DNA of 64,000 nt from Planctomonas sp. JC2975. GTDB taxonomy: Bacteria; Actinomycetota; Actinomycetes; Actinomycetales; Microbacteriaceae. Location: assembly GCF_012985205.1 (NCBI RefSeq), contig NZ_JABEKS010000003.1, forward strand, positions 62,001 through 126,000, in the 5' to 3' direction. The stretch's first letter is position 1; every line of letters starts with the position of its first letter. Under the pieces are notes generated by a model, which saw only the letters and a list, made by a program, of their open reading frames with translations, did no database searches and had not been told where the DNA came from. Below, piece by piece: positions 1 to 8,283 of the stretch. The translations under genes were made by a program, and so were the position numbers.

Positions 1-106
1 CCGATCGCGGGAATGTCGGTGGTGCGAGGCAAGTTGTTGTGATCACGCGGCAACGGCGCCGGTCGATCACGACGGGGCGGGTCCCCGTCTTCGAAGGGAC
101 CAGCGC

Positions 107-1414
107 ATGGCTGACGTCGACGCACCACCCCGCACCACCGGGCTCATTGTCGTGGAGAACCGCGGCAGGACCACCTTCGCCTTCTGGACGGCGGCCGCCG
201 TCATCGTGACCGCTCTCTGGGCCAGCGGATCCCCCGCGATGGTCTATCCGCTGTACGAACGCGCGTGGCAGCTGTCCCCTGCGGTGACGACGTCGGTCTT
301 CGCCGTGTATCCCATCGTGCTCATCGTCGTGCTGCTGCTCCTCGGCGATCTGTCTGACCACATCGGCCGCCGCACGTCGATCCTCATCGGACTCGCATCC
401 ATTGCGACGGGGGTTCTGGTGTTCGCGCTCGCGCCCAGCGTGGAGTGGCTGTTCGTCGGCCGCGTGTTCCAGGGGCTCGGCGTCGGGCTCTCGCTGAGCC
501 CGGCGGGCGCCGCACTCGTGGAACTCGACCGCACGGGCAAGCGGGCCAGCAGCGTCAACACGGCAGCCATCGCGGTCGGCCTGACGCTGGCCACGGTCGT
601 CGGCGGCCTGCTCGTGCAGTACGGCCCCGCTCCCCGCGCACTGACCTTCTGGGTGCTGCTCGGATTCATTGTGGTCGTCGCTGCGGCCGCCGTACTCCTC
701 CCCCGTCACGTGCGGGACGAATCGCTGGCACCGTGGCGGCCTCGGCCCATCCACGTGCCCAAGGCGATCAGGGGCATCCTCGCCATCGCTGCCCTCGCGA
801 TCACGCTGAGCTTCGCAGTCGGTTCGGTCTTCATCTCGCTTGGCGCCCAGATCGTGAAGGACGTGCTGCACACCGACAACGCGTTCATCGCCGGTGCGGT
901 ACTCGCGATCGGTGCGGCGATCAGCGGCGTGGTGTCGATCGCGCTGCGCCGGATGCCGCCCCGCGCCGCCGCCGTCCTCGGCGGTGTCCTCGGGGCCCTG
1001 GCCGTCATCGCCCTGGTGGCGAGCGCCTACGAATCCTCGCTCCCGCTCTTCATCGCCGCGTCGCTGCTCTTCGGCGGCTCGAGCGGTGTGCTGTTCCTCG
1101 GCGGACTCGGACTCATCGCCGCGAATGCCGCACCTCGGCACCGCGCAGGCACGCTTTCGATGGTCTACCTGGTCGCGTACGTCGGTCAGGTGCTGACCTC
1201 GGTCGGACTCGGCGTTTTGGCAACGGGGCTCGGACTGCGCACCGGACTCGACATCGTCGGGCCGCTGCTCCTCCTGCTCGCTGTGGCGACGATCGTCGTC
1301 GCTGCCCTCGCCGGCCGGCGGACCTCGACCGATGCGGCCTCGAACGGGGGCGCGCCACGCCGTGACGGCGCGGAGAACCGACCGTGCCCAACGGCCGGCA
1401 TCACGGTCGACTGA
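107..1414 (+). CDS. MFS family drug/solute exporter
   Basis: A 435-residue polytopic membrane protein with about 12 hydrophobic segments. The loop between TM2 and TM3 carries the major facilitator motif A (SDHIGRRTSILIG, near residues 82-94), which marks proton-driven MFS transporters, most often of the drug/H+ antiporter type. A GAAGGGA ribosome binding site lies 7 nt before the ATG. The C-terminal tail after the last TM is charged and probably cytoplasmic. The substrate cannot be read from the sequence. It is transcribed toward the convergent cytochrome c maturation operon and appears monocistronic. Confidence 0.85.
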   Translation: MADVDAPPRTTGLIVVENRGRTTFAFWTAAAVIVTALWASGSPAMVYPLYERAWQLSPAVTTSVFAVYPIVLIVVLLLLGDLSDHIGRRTSILIGLASIATGVLVFALAPSVEWLFVGRVFQGLGVGLSLSPAGAALVELDRTGKRASSVNTAAIAVGLTLATVVGGLLVQYGPAPRALTFWVLLGFIVVVAAAAVLLPRHVRDESLAPWRPRPIHVPKAIRGILAIAALAITLSFAVGSVFISLGAQIVKDVLHTDNAFIAGAVLAIGAAISGVVSIALRRMPPRAAAVLGGVLGALAVIALVASAYESSLPLFIAASLLFGGSSGVLFLGGLGLIAANAAPRHRAGTLSMVYLVAYVGQVLTSVGLGVLATGLGLRTGLDIVGPLLLLLAVATIVVAALAGRRTSTDAASNGGAPRRDGAENRPCPTAGITVD

Positions 1415-1490
1415 GGATCAGCGCTCCGCAGGGACGCACTCCGGGGCAGCGCCCGGTGAGGCCCGTCTCAGTGCCCGGGCGACCCGACGC

Positions 1491-2621
1491 CTACGACGTC
1501 AGGCCGCTGTACGAGTGCAGGCCGTGGAAGAAGACGTTCACCACGCCGAAGTTGAACATGACGGCGCTGAAGCCGATGAGCGCCAGCCACGCCGACCGGG
1601 TACCGCGCCAACCGCGGGTGGCGCGAGCGTGGATGTATCCGGCGTAGATGACCCAGATGATGAACGTCCAGACCTCTTTGGTGTCCCAGCCCCAGTAGCG
1701 GCCCCACGCCTTCTCCGCCCAGATGGCTCCGGCGATGAGCGTGAAGGTCCAGAAGATGAATCCGACGATGTTGATGCGGTATGCCAGGTTCTCCAGCGTG
1801 TCCGACTTGGGCAGCGTCGCCAGGAAGCGGAGCTGCGTCGGCTTGTCCTGGGCGACCTGGTGCTCGCGCCGCACCTGGAGAAGCTGCGCGGCCGAGAGCG
1901 CGAATCCGAGCGCGAAGAAGGCCGTCGCCAGCAGCGCCACCATGATGTGGATGACGAGCCAGTACGACTGCAGCGCCGGCGGCAGCGGCACGACGGGTAC
2001 GTAGTACTTGGTCGTGGCGATCATCAGCAGGATGCAGACGAGGAAGAGCACGAACGTGCCGAGGTAGCGCACGTCGAACCGCAGGTTGGCGAGCAGGAAG
2101 ATGCCGACGATGATGAGCGTGCCCGTCATCGAGAATTCCCACATGTTGGCCCATGGCACGCGCCCGGCCGCAAGCCCACGGAAGAGGTCCGCGAGGAGGT
2201 GGGTCGAGAATCCGACGATGGTGACGACCATCGCCACCCGCAGGCTCGTCGAAGTGACGCGGTCGCCGTGCACGTCGTCTTCGATCCGCGACGTCAGGCG
2301 GGCGATGGCGGCAGAGCCGGAACGGCCGCCCGAGCCGCCGGAGGCCGCGGCGCGGGTCGCGGTGACCGTCGCGGTCGCGGTGGTAGCGGCATCCGCTGCA
2401 CCGGTTCGGCCGGATGCGGCACCCGCAGCACCGGCATCGCCCGCTTCGACGAAGAGCACGTCTTCGGTCGCAGCAGAACGACGTGAAACGGCGCTGGGCA
2501 CGGATGCAGGGATCGTTGCTCGCGCACTTCGGCGCGCGAGGTCGAGTGCGAAGAAGACGAACGCCACGGCATAGAGGCCCATGGCCGCATAGATGAAGAT
2601 CTGCGAGAGAGTGTCGAGCAC
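1491..2621 (-). CDS. ccsB: Cytochrome c biogenesis protein CcsB/CcsA (haem handling)
   Basis: A 376-residue membrane protein of system II cytochrome c maturation. Together with ResB it brings haem to apocytochrome c on the outer face of the membrane. The haem-binding WGWD signature is visible (WGRYWGWDTKEVW) in the C-terminal third, between hydrophobic segments. An Ala/Arg/Gly-rich linker of about 60 residues follows the first TM, an insertion also common in actinobacterial homologues. The likely start is GTG, 13 nt after the resB stop. It is the last gene of the phosphatase-resA-ccdA-resB-ccsB operon, the order known from M. tuberculosis Rv0525-Rv0529. Confidence 0.93.
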   Translation of the reverse strand: MLDTLSQIFIYAAMGLYAVAFVFFALDLARRSARATIPASVPSAVSRRSAATEDVLFVEAGDAGAAGAASGRTGAADAATTATATVTATRAAASGGSGGRSGSAAIARLTSRIEDDVHGDRVTSTSLRVAMVVTIVGFSTHLLADLFRGLAAGRVPWANMWEFSMTGTLIIVGIFLLANLRFDVRYLGTFVLFLVCILLMIATTKYYVPVVPLPPALQSYWLVIHIMVALLATAFFALGFALSAAQLLQVRREHQVAQDKPTQLRFLATLPKSDTLENLAYRINIVGFIFWTFTLIAGAIWAEKAWGRYWGWDTKEVWTFIIWVIYAGYIHARATRGWRGTRSAWLALIGFSAVMFNFGVVNVFFHGLHSYSGLTS

Positions 2622-2634
2622 GATGTCAAGAATC

Positions 2635-4434
2635 CTACGTCGTCTGATGCGTCCGCTGACCGGCCGGTTTGCCGGTCAACTGCGCGATGTGCTTGTCCGC
2701 GATGGATGTCACGGCGTCGTCGAGCCGCGGATCCTCACCGCGGGCGAGCCCCGCGTACTCCAGCCGCAGCGATCCGTCGCTCTGGCTGATGGCCTTCACC
2801 CACAGCCGTCGCCGCGGCACGAACAGCGAGGTGAGCAGGCCGCCGAGCACGAGCACGGCGAACAGCAGTACCCAGAGCTGCGTGGGGTCGTGATGGATGT
2901 CGAGGCTCGCGAACCGCTTCACGCCGTCGAAGGTGACGGAGCCGAGGCCGTTCGGGAGCTGCTGGGTCTCGCCAGGCTTGAGGTCCAGCGCCTTGGACGC
3001 AGTACCGGGACCGGCGATCTGCTTCATCTTGTCGATGTCGAGTGTGTAGACGGAGACCGGGACGCCCGTGTCGAGGCCGAGGTCGCCCTGGTAGATCGTG
3101 AGGCCGAGCATCGGATTCCTCGTATCGGGGAAGCTCGACGCGTACGCGCCCGTCGACAGCTTCGTCGCAGTCGGATAGAAGAATCCGATCATGCCGAGCT
3201 GCTGCTTGAGGCCGTCCGGCACCTTGATGACACCCTGCGATGTCATGTTCGCGTCCTGCGACGGGAACGGGATCGCGTCGTGGAAGACCTCTTTGCCGCT
3301 CGGGTCGCGCACGGTGATGACGGGGGCGTATCCGTTGCCGAGCAGGTACACGTTCGTGCCGCCGATGCCGAGAGGCTCGTTCACCTTGATCGTGCGGGTG
3401 CTGGCCGTGCCGTTCTCGGTCGTCGTGACGTGCGCCGTGTAATCGAGCGGTGAGCCGAGGGCGTTCTGGTTCGTCGTGTCGTACTTCACGTCGAGCCCGT
3501 CGAGCTTCAGCGAGTAGGGCGCGAGCGAGCTCGTGTCGACGAAACGACCGGGGTTGAAGGAGTCGTAGTTGACGAGCGTGTTGACGAAGCTCTGGCCGTC
3601 GACGACGATCCGCTGACCGGTGAATCCGAATCCACCGCCGACGCCGACCGCGAGCAGGATGCCGACGAGCGCCGCGTGGAACACGATGTTGCCGGTCTCG
3701 CGCAGGTATCCGCGCTCGGCCGACACCGAGGCGTCCTTCCCCGTCTCGACCACGACGGTGCGGTATCCGGATGCCTTGAGCAACTTCTGCGCCGAACTCA
3801 CGGCGGCCTGCCGCGCGGCGAGCGCGTCCACAGGGCTCCCGTCGGATGCCACAGCGCCTCTGAGCACCCGCACCCGGTATCCGGCCATGCGCTGCAGCCG
3901 AGCTGGAGTGCGCGGCGGCTTCGCCTTGAGTGCCTCGAAGTGGTGCTTGATGCGCGGCACCACGCAGCCGACGAGGGAGATGAACAGCAGGAGGTAGATC
4001 GCCGAGAACCATACCGACGTGTACGTGTCGAAGACCTGGAGCTTGTCCATGATCGGATACAGCGTCGGGTGCTTCTGCTGCCACTCCACGACACCGTTCG
4101 GATCGGAAAGGTGCTGCGGCACGAGGGATCCCGGCACGGCTGCGACGGCCAGCAGAAGCAGCAGGAAGAGGGCCGTCCGCATACTGGTGAGCTGTCGCCA
4201 GAACCAGCGCATCCAGCCGACGAAGCCGAGCTTCGGCTGGGTCAGATCGTCGGCATCCGGGGTGTCGACATGGCCGGAGGGCCGGCTGTCTCTGCGGGCC
4301 TGGGCCCGCTTGGCCTTGGCGCGCTCCGCGCGGGCGGCGTTCTTGGCGGTTGCGGTGCCGGCGTTCGCCGCGTCGTCGGCGATTCCGTCGCGACCCGTGT
4401 CAGGCAGCGTCTCGGTGTCAGAGTGCTGTTCCAA
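2635..4434 (-). CDS. resB: Cytochrome c biogenesis protein ResB (Ccs1 family)
   Basis: A 599-residue partner of CcsB in the haem lyase complex. It has an acidic/Ala-Lys-rich cytoplasmic N-terminus, three TM segments in the first third (from about residue 85), a large extracytoplasmic domain, and a final TM near residue 525 followed by a short cytoplasmic tail, the usual ResB topology. The frame opens with TTG and overlaps the ccdA stop by 17 bases, so translation is probably coupled. An internal GTG start is possible because no strong Shine-Dalgarno is visible at the TTG. Length fits actinobacterial ResB proteins (about 520-600 residues). Confidence 0.93.
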   Translation of the reverse strand: MEQHSDTETLPDTGRDGIADDAANAGTATAKNAARAERAKAKRAQARRDSRPSGHVDTPDADDLTQPKLGFVGWMRWFWRQLTSMRTALFLLLLLAVAAVPGSLVPQHLSDPNGVVEWQQKHPTLYPIMDKLQVFDTYTSVWFSAIYLLLFISLVGCVVPRIKHHFEALKAKPPRTPARLQRMAGYRVRVLRGAVASDGSPVDALAARQAAVSSAQKLLKASGYRTVVVETGKDASVSAERGYLRETGNIVFHAALVGILLAVGVGGGFGFTGQRIVVDGQSFVNTLVNYDSFNPGRFVDTSSLAPYSLKLDGLDVKYDTTNQNALGSPLDYTAHVTTTENGTASTRTIKVNEPLGIGGTNVYLLGNGYAPVITVRDPSGKEVFHDAIPFPSQDANMTSQGVIKVPDGLKQQLGMIGFFYPTATKLSTGAYASSFPDTRNPMLGLTIYQGDLGLDTGVPVSVYTLDIDKMKQIAGPGTASKALDLKPGETQQLPNGLGSVTFDGVKRFASLDIHHDPTQLWVLLFAVLVLGGLLTSLFVPRRRLWVKAISQSDGSLRLEYAGLARGEDPRLDDAVTSIADKHIAQLTGKPAGQRTHQTT

Positions 4435-5221
4435 AGCTCGGGATCACCCCCGCGAGCGCGATGATCCACTGGTTCCAGACTCCGGAGACCATCAGGATGC
4501 CGATGGCGATGAGCAGCGCACCGCCGACCACGTTGATGACGCGGATGTGCCGCCGCATGAAGGCGACCGCCCCGGACGCCCAGCCGAGGCCGAGCGCGAT
4601 GAGCACGAACGGCACGCCGAGGCCGAGCGCGTAGAAGAGGGCAAGGACGGCGCCCTGCCACGCTGATCCGCTCGAATAGCTCATCGACTCGATCGCCACG
4701 AGGGTGGGCCCCGTGCACGGACTCCAGCCGATCGCGAAGATGATGCCGAGCAGCGGCGCCCCGGCCAGACCGGTGAGCGGACGCCACTGCGGCTTGAACG
4801 TGCGCTGCAGGAACGTGAACTGGCCGACGAACACGAGTCCGAGCAGGATCAGTACGACGCCGGCGATGCGGGTCAGCAGATCGCGCCACTCGATCATCCA
4901 GAAGCCGAGCGCCCCGAACACGAAACCGGTGAGCACGAAGACGGCCGCGAATCCGAGCACGAACAGGGCGACTCCGAGCACCAGCCGGTTGCGGCCCGTC
5001 CGGTCGACGGCCGTCTTGGTCGCCGTTCCCGTCGCGCCGCCCGAGACGCCGGCGACCGCTGCAGCGGATGCCGTCTCCCCGGTGAAACCGCCGATGTAGG
5101 CGAGGTAGCCGGGCACGAGCGGCAGGATGCACGGCGACGCGAACGAGATCAACCCGGCCAACAGCGCGACCGGCACGGTCAGCAGCAGGGGTGCGGACGC
5201 TACGAAGTTCCCGATGTCCAT
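4418..5221 (-). CDS. ccdA: Thiol:disulfide interchange membrane protein CcdA
   Basis: A 267-residue, six-TM protein that carries electrons across the membrane to the extracytoplasmic thioredoxin ResA, which keeps apocytochrome haem-binding cysteines reduced. The two redox cysteines lie in SPCILPLVPG (first TM) and GWSPCTGPTL (fourth TM), the diagnostic DsbD/CcdA pair. An extra loop rich in Ala/Gly/Thr between TM1 and TM2 resembles other actinobacterial CcdA proteins. It follows resA with a 16-base gap and overlaps resB. Confidence 0.94.
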   Translation of the reverse strand: MDIGNFVASAPLLLTVPVALLAGLISFASPCILPLVPGYLAYIGGFTGETASAAAVAGVSGGATGTATKTAVDRTGRNRLVLGVALFVLGFAAVFVLTGFVFGALGFWMIEWRDLLTRIAGVVLILLGLVFVGQFTFLQRTFKPQWRPLTGLAGAPLLGIIFAIGWSPCTGPTLVAIESMSYSSGSAWQGAVLALFYALGLGVPFVLIALGLGWASGAVAFMRRHIRVINVVGGALLIAIGILMVSGVWNQWIIALAGVIPSFGTAL

Positions 5222-5237
5222 CAGGCGACCGCGCCCA

Positions 5238-5858
5238 CTAGTTGCCCTCGGCGAGTGTTGAGTTGATCAGCGTCGTGAGCGTCGAGGGCTGCGCCGCGAT
5301 GTCGCCAGCGATGCGAGCAGCGATCCGGCCCTCTTTGTCGATGACGAAGGTCGTCGGCGTGGCGTTGGGGCGCATCGATCCGCTGAACGCGAGCTGCACG
5401 GCACCGCCGTCCACATCGAGTATCGACGGGTAGTCCATCTTGAACTCGGCGTCGAACGACTGCGCGGTCGTCGCGGAGTCGCGAGTGTTGACCCCGATGA
5501 ACTGCACGCCCTTCGCCTTGTACTGGGCCGCGATCTTCGTCAGGTCGGATGCCTCGGCGCGGCACGGCGGGCATCCCGCGTACCAGAAGTTGACGACCAC
5601 GACGTCGCCGAGCGCCGACTTCGAGGAGAACGTGTCTCCGCTCTCGGTCTCGCCCGAGAAGTGCACGGGAGCAGCGCGGTCTGCGGGCTTCAGCTCTGTG
5701 ACCCCGCTGCCTGCGATGTAGTTCTTGTCGTCTCCCGACGTGTACTGCTTGGCCAGGGCATCGTTGGTGCATCCGGTGAGCACCGCACCGACGGCGAGGA
5801 GCGCGGCGGCCACGGCGAGGATGCGGCGCCCCCTGGCACCGTTGGTTGCGACGCTCAC
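5238..5858 (-). CDS. resA: ResA/TlpA-type thioredoxin lipoprotein
   Basis: A 206-residue extracytoplasmic thioredoxin with redox motif GCPPC in WYAGCPPCRAE. It reduces apocytochrome c cysteines using electrons from CcdA. The N-terminus is a lipoprotein signal (hydrophobic stretch ending VLTGC), so the protein is probably membrane-anchored. The frame stays open far upstream, but I place the start at the GTG whose last two bases overlap the TGA of the preceding phosphatase gene (GTGA overlap), which puts the signal peptide at the N-terminus. Middle gene of the cytochrome c maturation operon. Confidence 0.92.
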   Translation of the reverse strand: MSVATNGARGRRILAVAAALLAVGAVLTGCTNDALAKQYTSGDDKNYIAGSGVTELKPADRAAPVHFSGETESGDTFSSKSALGDVVVVNFWYAGCPPCRAEASDLTKIAAQYKAKGVQFIGVNTRDSATTAQSFDAEFKMDYPSILDVDGGAVQLAFSGSMRPNATPTTFVIDKEGRIAARIAGDIAAQPSTLTTLINSTLAEGN

Positions 5859-6535
5859 ACGGCCCCCACATCGGTCGACGCATCCGAAAGGGCGAACGCC
5901 GGATCGGCGTAGCCGACCTCGACGAGTTGTCCGCCGCGGCGCTCGAACGTGGTGATGCTGGAGAGCGAACACCGCCTGGTGCGTGGATCGTGCGCGAAAC
6001 GCTCGCCCGCGACGGAGAGGTGGGCGATCCAGATGGGCAGTTGGTGGCTGACCAGCACGGCGTCCGCGCCGAGATCGGCGGCTGCACCAGACTCGCCGGA
6101 CGAAACCGGGATGCGCTCGACGCGATCGAACGCGGCATGGATGGCCGCGAGCATCCGCTCCTCGATGGACCGATAGGCCTCGCCCCAGCTCGGCCGCAGC
6201 GGATTGACCAGCCACGGCCAGTTGAGCGGGTTGCGCAGGGCGTCGGACATGACCTTGCCCTCGAAGTGGTTCGCCGGCTCGATGAGACGCGCGTCCGTCT
6301 CGATTGGGCGGCCGTAGACCGTCGCGATCGGCGACGCGGACTCCTGCGTGCGCTGCAGCGGAGAAGCGATCACGGCCGCGACCGGACGGCGCCGAGCAAC
6401 GAGATCGTCGGCCGCGGTCTGCGCCATGCTGCGTCCGAGCTCGGAGAGGTGGAAGCCGGGCATCCTGCCATAGAGGATGCCGTCGGGATTGTGCACCTCG
6501 CCGTGTCGGACGAGATGCACTTGGGAAGCTGCCAC
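5855..6535 (-). CDS. Histidine phosphatase family protein (phosphoglycerate mutase-like)
   Basis: About 226 residues. The catalytic RHGE motif is close to the N-terminus (HLVRHGEVHNPDG), with the second Arg and the late His block expected of the branch (VSHQLPIWI near the C-terminus). The role is unknown, but a member of this family heads the same ccs operon in mycobacteria (Rv0525). The start is chosen at GTG 6535: a TAAACT hexamer ends 8 nt upstream and there is no Shine-Dalgarno, so a leaderless mRNA is inferred. The frame is open to 6673, so a longer N-terminus cannot be excluded. Confidence 0.85.
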   Translation of the reverse strand: MAASQVHLVRHGEVHNPDGILYGRMPGFHLSELGRSMAQTAADDLVARRRPVAAVIASPLQRTQESASPIATVYGRPIETDARLIEPANHFEGKVMSDALRNPLNWPWLVNPLRPSWGEAYRSIEERMLAAIHAAFDRVERIPVSSGESGAAADLGADAVLVSHQLPIWIAHLSVAGERFAHDPRTRRCSLSSITTFERRGGQLVEVGYADPAFALSDASTDVGAV

Positions 6536-6903
6536 GGAACCCAAGTTTACGGATCCGGCGTCGGTGAATTCGCTGAAGGTGCGAGCAGAGCCACCGAGGA
6601 GCCGATGGGTTTCCGCCGGGGACGGTGATGCGGCGCTCCCCCTACACGCCTCTTTACGCGCATCCGATGCCACCGCGACGCGGATGCGACGAGCTGACGT
6701 ACGCGGAGCCTCCCCCCTGGGCTCCGCGCCGTGATCGCGAATCTAGCGCGTCGGAGCATCGTCTGGGGATGGGGAGGTCTCCCCATTCCGGGTGATGAGG
6801 TGGGAGGCGCCGATCGCGGCGTTCGCCGCTCAGGTGCTCAATCGGCTCGGACGGACGAGCGAGCTCGCCCGTCCCTCACCTCAATCGCACCTAGAATCTT
6901 GTG
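6536..6903. other. Divergent intergenic region before aspS
   Basis: No convincing gene in these 368 bases. It holds the inferred -10 of the phosphatase operon (TAAACT, minus strand, just above 6535) and of aspS (TAGAAT, 6892-6897). Two inverted repeats are present: GCGGAGCC/GGCTCCGC with a 9-nt loop (6703-6727), and a tight palindrome ATGGGGAG-GT-CTCCCCAT (6769-6786). The latter looks like a protein-binding site about 110 bp upstream of the aspS start; its regulator is unknown. Confidence 0.5.
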
Positions 6904-8268
6904 GTGACTTCCCGCGTACTCGTCAAGAACCTCGCCGCCCTGCCGGACGGCCCCGTCACCGTCTCCGGATGGGTCGAGACCGTTCGGGATCAGAAGAAGG
7001 TGCAGTTCGTCATCCTGCGCGATGAGTCGGGCGATGTGCAGCTCGTGCACCCGCGAGCGGCGGCGCCCGCCGTCGAGGTGGTGGAGACGTCCGCAGACGA
7101 GCCCATCGGTGTGAGCGTGACGGATGACGTCGCCGAGACGATCTCGTCGCTGACACTCGGCTCGTTCGTCACCGTGACCGGCGAGCTGAAGCACGACGAG
7201 CGCGTGAAGCTCGGCGGCATCGAGGTGAAGATCCAGTCGCTCACCGTCGAGACCTCCGCGCACCCTGAGCTGCCGATCGCTGCCGACTCCGCGCTCGACA
7301 AGCGCCTGGACTACCGGTTCATCGACCTTCGTCAGCCGAAGAACAATCTCATCTTCCGCATTCAGACCACCCTCGAGCACGCCTGGCGCACCTGGTGGAT
7401 CGACAACGGATTCGTCGAGGTGCACACTCCGACCTTCATGGCGACGCCATCGGAGTCCCGCGCCGAGCTGTTCCAGCTCGACTACTTCGACATGGGCACC
7501 GCCTACCTGGCGCAGAGCCCGCAGCACTTCAAGCAGATGGCGCAGGCCGCCGGTCTCGGCAAGGTGTTCGCGATCACGCCGGTGTTCCGCGCCGACCCGT
7601 CGTTCACCTCGCGCCACGCAACGGAGTTCACGAGCGTGGACGCCGAGATGAGCTGGATCGACTCGCACGAAGACGTCATGGCCATGCAGGAAGGGCTGCT
7701 TGTCGCCGGCTTGAGCGCGGTCAAGGAGAAGCACGGCGAGGAGATCCTCGCCGCGTTCGGCGTCGACGTCGTGGTGCCTGCGACGCCGTTCCCGCGCATC
7801 CCGCTCGCCGAGGCGCTCGAGATCGTCAAGCAGCGCGGCTACACGGTTCCCCGCGAAGACGGCGACATGGACCCGGAAGGCGAGCGCCAGATCTCCGCAT
7901 ACGTCAAGGAGACCTACGGCCACGACTTCGTGTTCCTCACGGACTACCCACTGTCGATCCGGCCCTTCTACCACATGGTCGACGAGGAGACCGGGCTCAC
8001 GAAGAGCTACGACCTCATCTACAACGGCGTCGAGATCACGACCGGTGCCCAGCGCGAGCACCGCATCGACGTGCTCGAGAAGCAGGCCGTGAAGAAGGGC
8101 CTCGAGCTGGAAGGGCTGGAGTCCTACCTCGACTTCTTCCGTTACGGGATCCCGCCGCACGGCGGCTTCGGCATGGGCCTCGCCCGTGTGCTGATGCTGC
8201 TGCTCGGCGAGCAGTCGATCCGCGAAGTCACGTTCCTCTTCCGCGGACCGACGCGCCTCAAGCCGTAG
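6904..8268 (+). CDS. aspS: Aspartate-tRNA ligase, short archaeal-type form
   Basis: A class II aminoacyl-tRNA synthetase of 454 residues. The N-terminal OB-fold anticodon-binding domain (about residues 1-110) is followed by the catalytic domain. Motif 2 is visible around FRADPSFTSRHATEFTSVD and motif 3 at GFGMGLARVLMLLLG near the C-terminus. It lacks the roughly 130-residue GAD insertion of typical bacterial AspRS (about 590 residues), so it belongs to the archaeal/eukaryotic-like group, which is often non-discriminating (charges tRNA-Asp and tRNA-Asn). Two GTG codons abut; the second (6904) lies 6 nt after TAGAAT and fits a leaderless start. Confidence 0.93.
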   Translation: MTSRVLVKNLAALPDGPVTVSGWVETVRDQKKVQFVILRDESGDVQLVHPRAAAPAVEVVETSADEPIGVSVTDDVAETISSLTLGSFVTVTGELKHDERVKLGGIEVKIQSLTVETSAHPELPIAADSALDKRLDYRFIDLRQPKNNLIFRIQTTLEHAWRTWWIDNGFVEVHTPTFMATPSESRAELFQLDYFDMGTAYLAQSPQHFKQMAQAAGLGKVFAITPVFRADPSFTSRHATEFTSVDAEMSWIDSHEDVMAMQEGLLVAGLSAVKEKHGEEILAAFGVDVVVPATPFPRIPLAEALEIVKQRGYTVPREDGDMDPEGERQISAYVKETYGHDFVFLTDYPLSIRPFYHMVDEETGLTKSYDLIYNGVEITTGAQREHRIDVLEKQAVKKGLELEGLESYLDFFRYGIPPHGGFGMGLARVLMLLLGEQSIREVTFLFRGPTRLKP

Positions 8269-8283
8269 GCACGGCGGGCGCGT

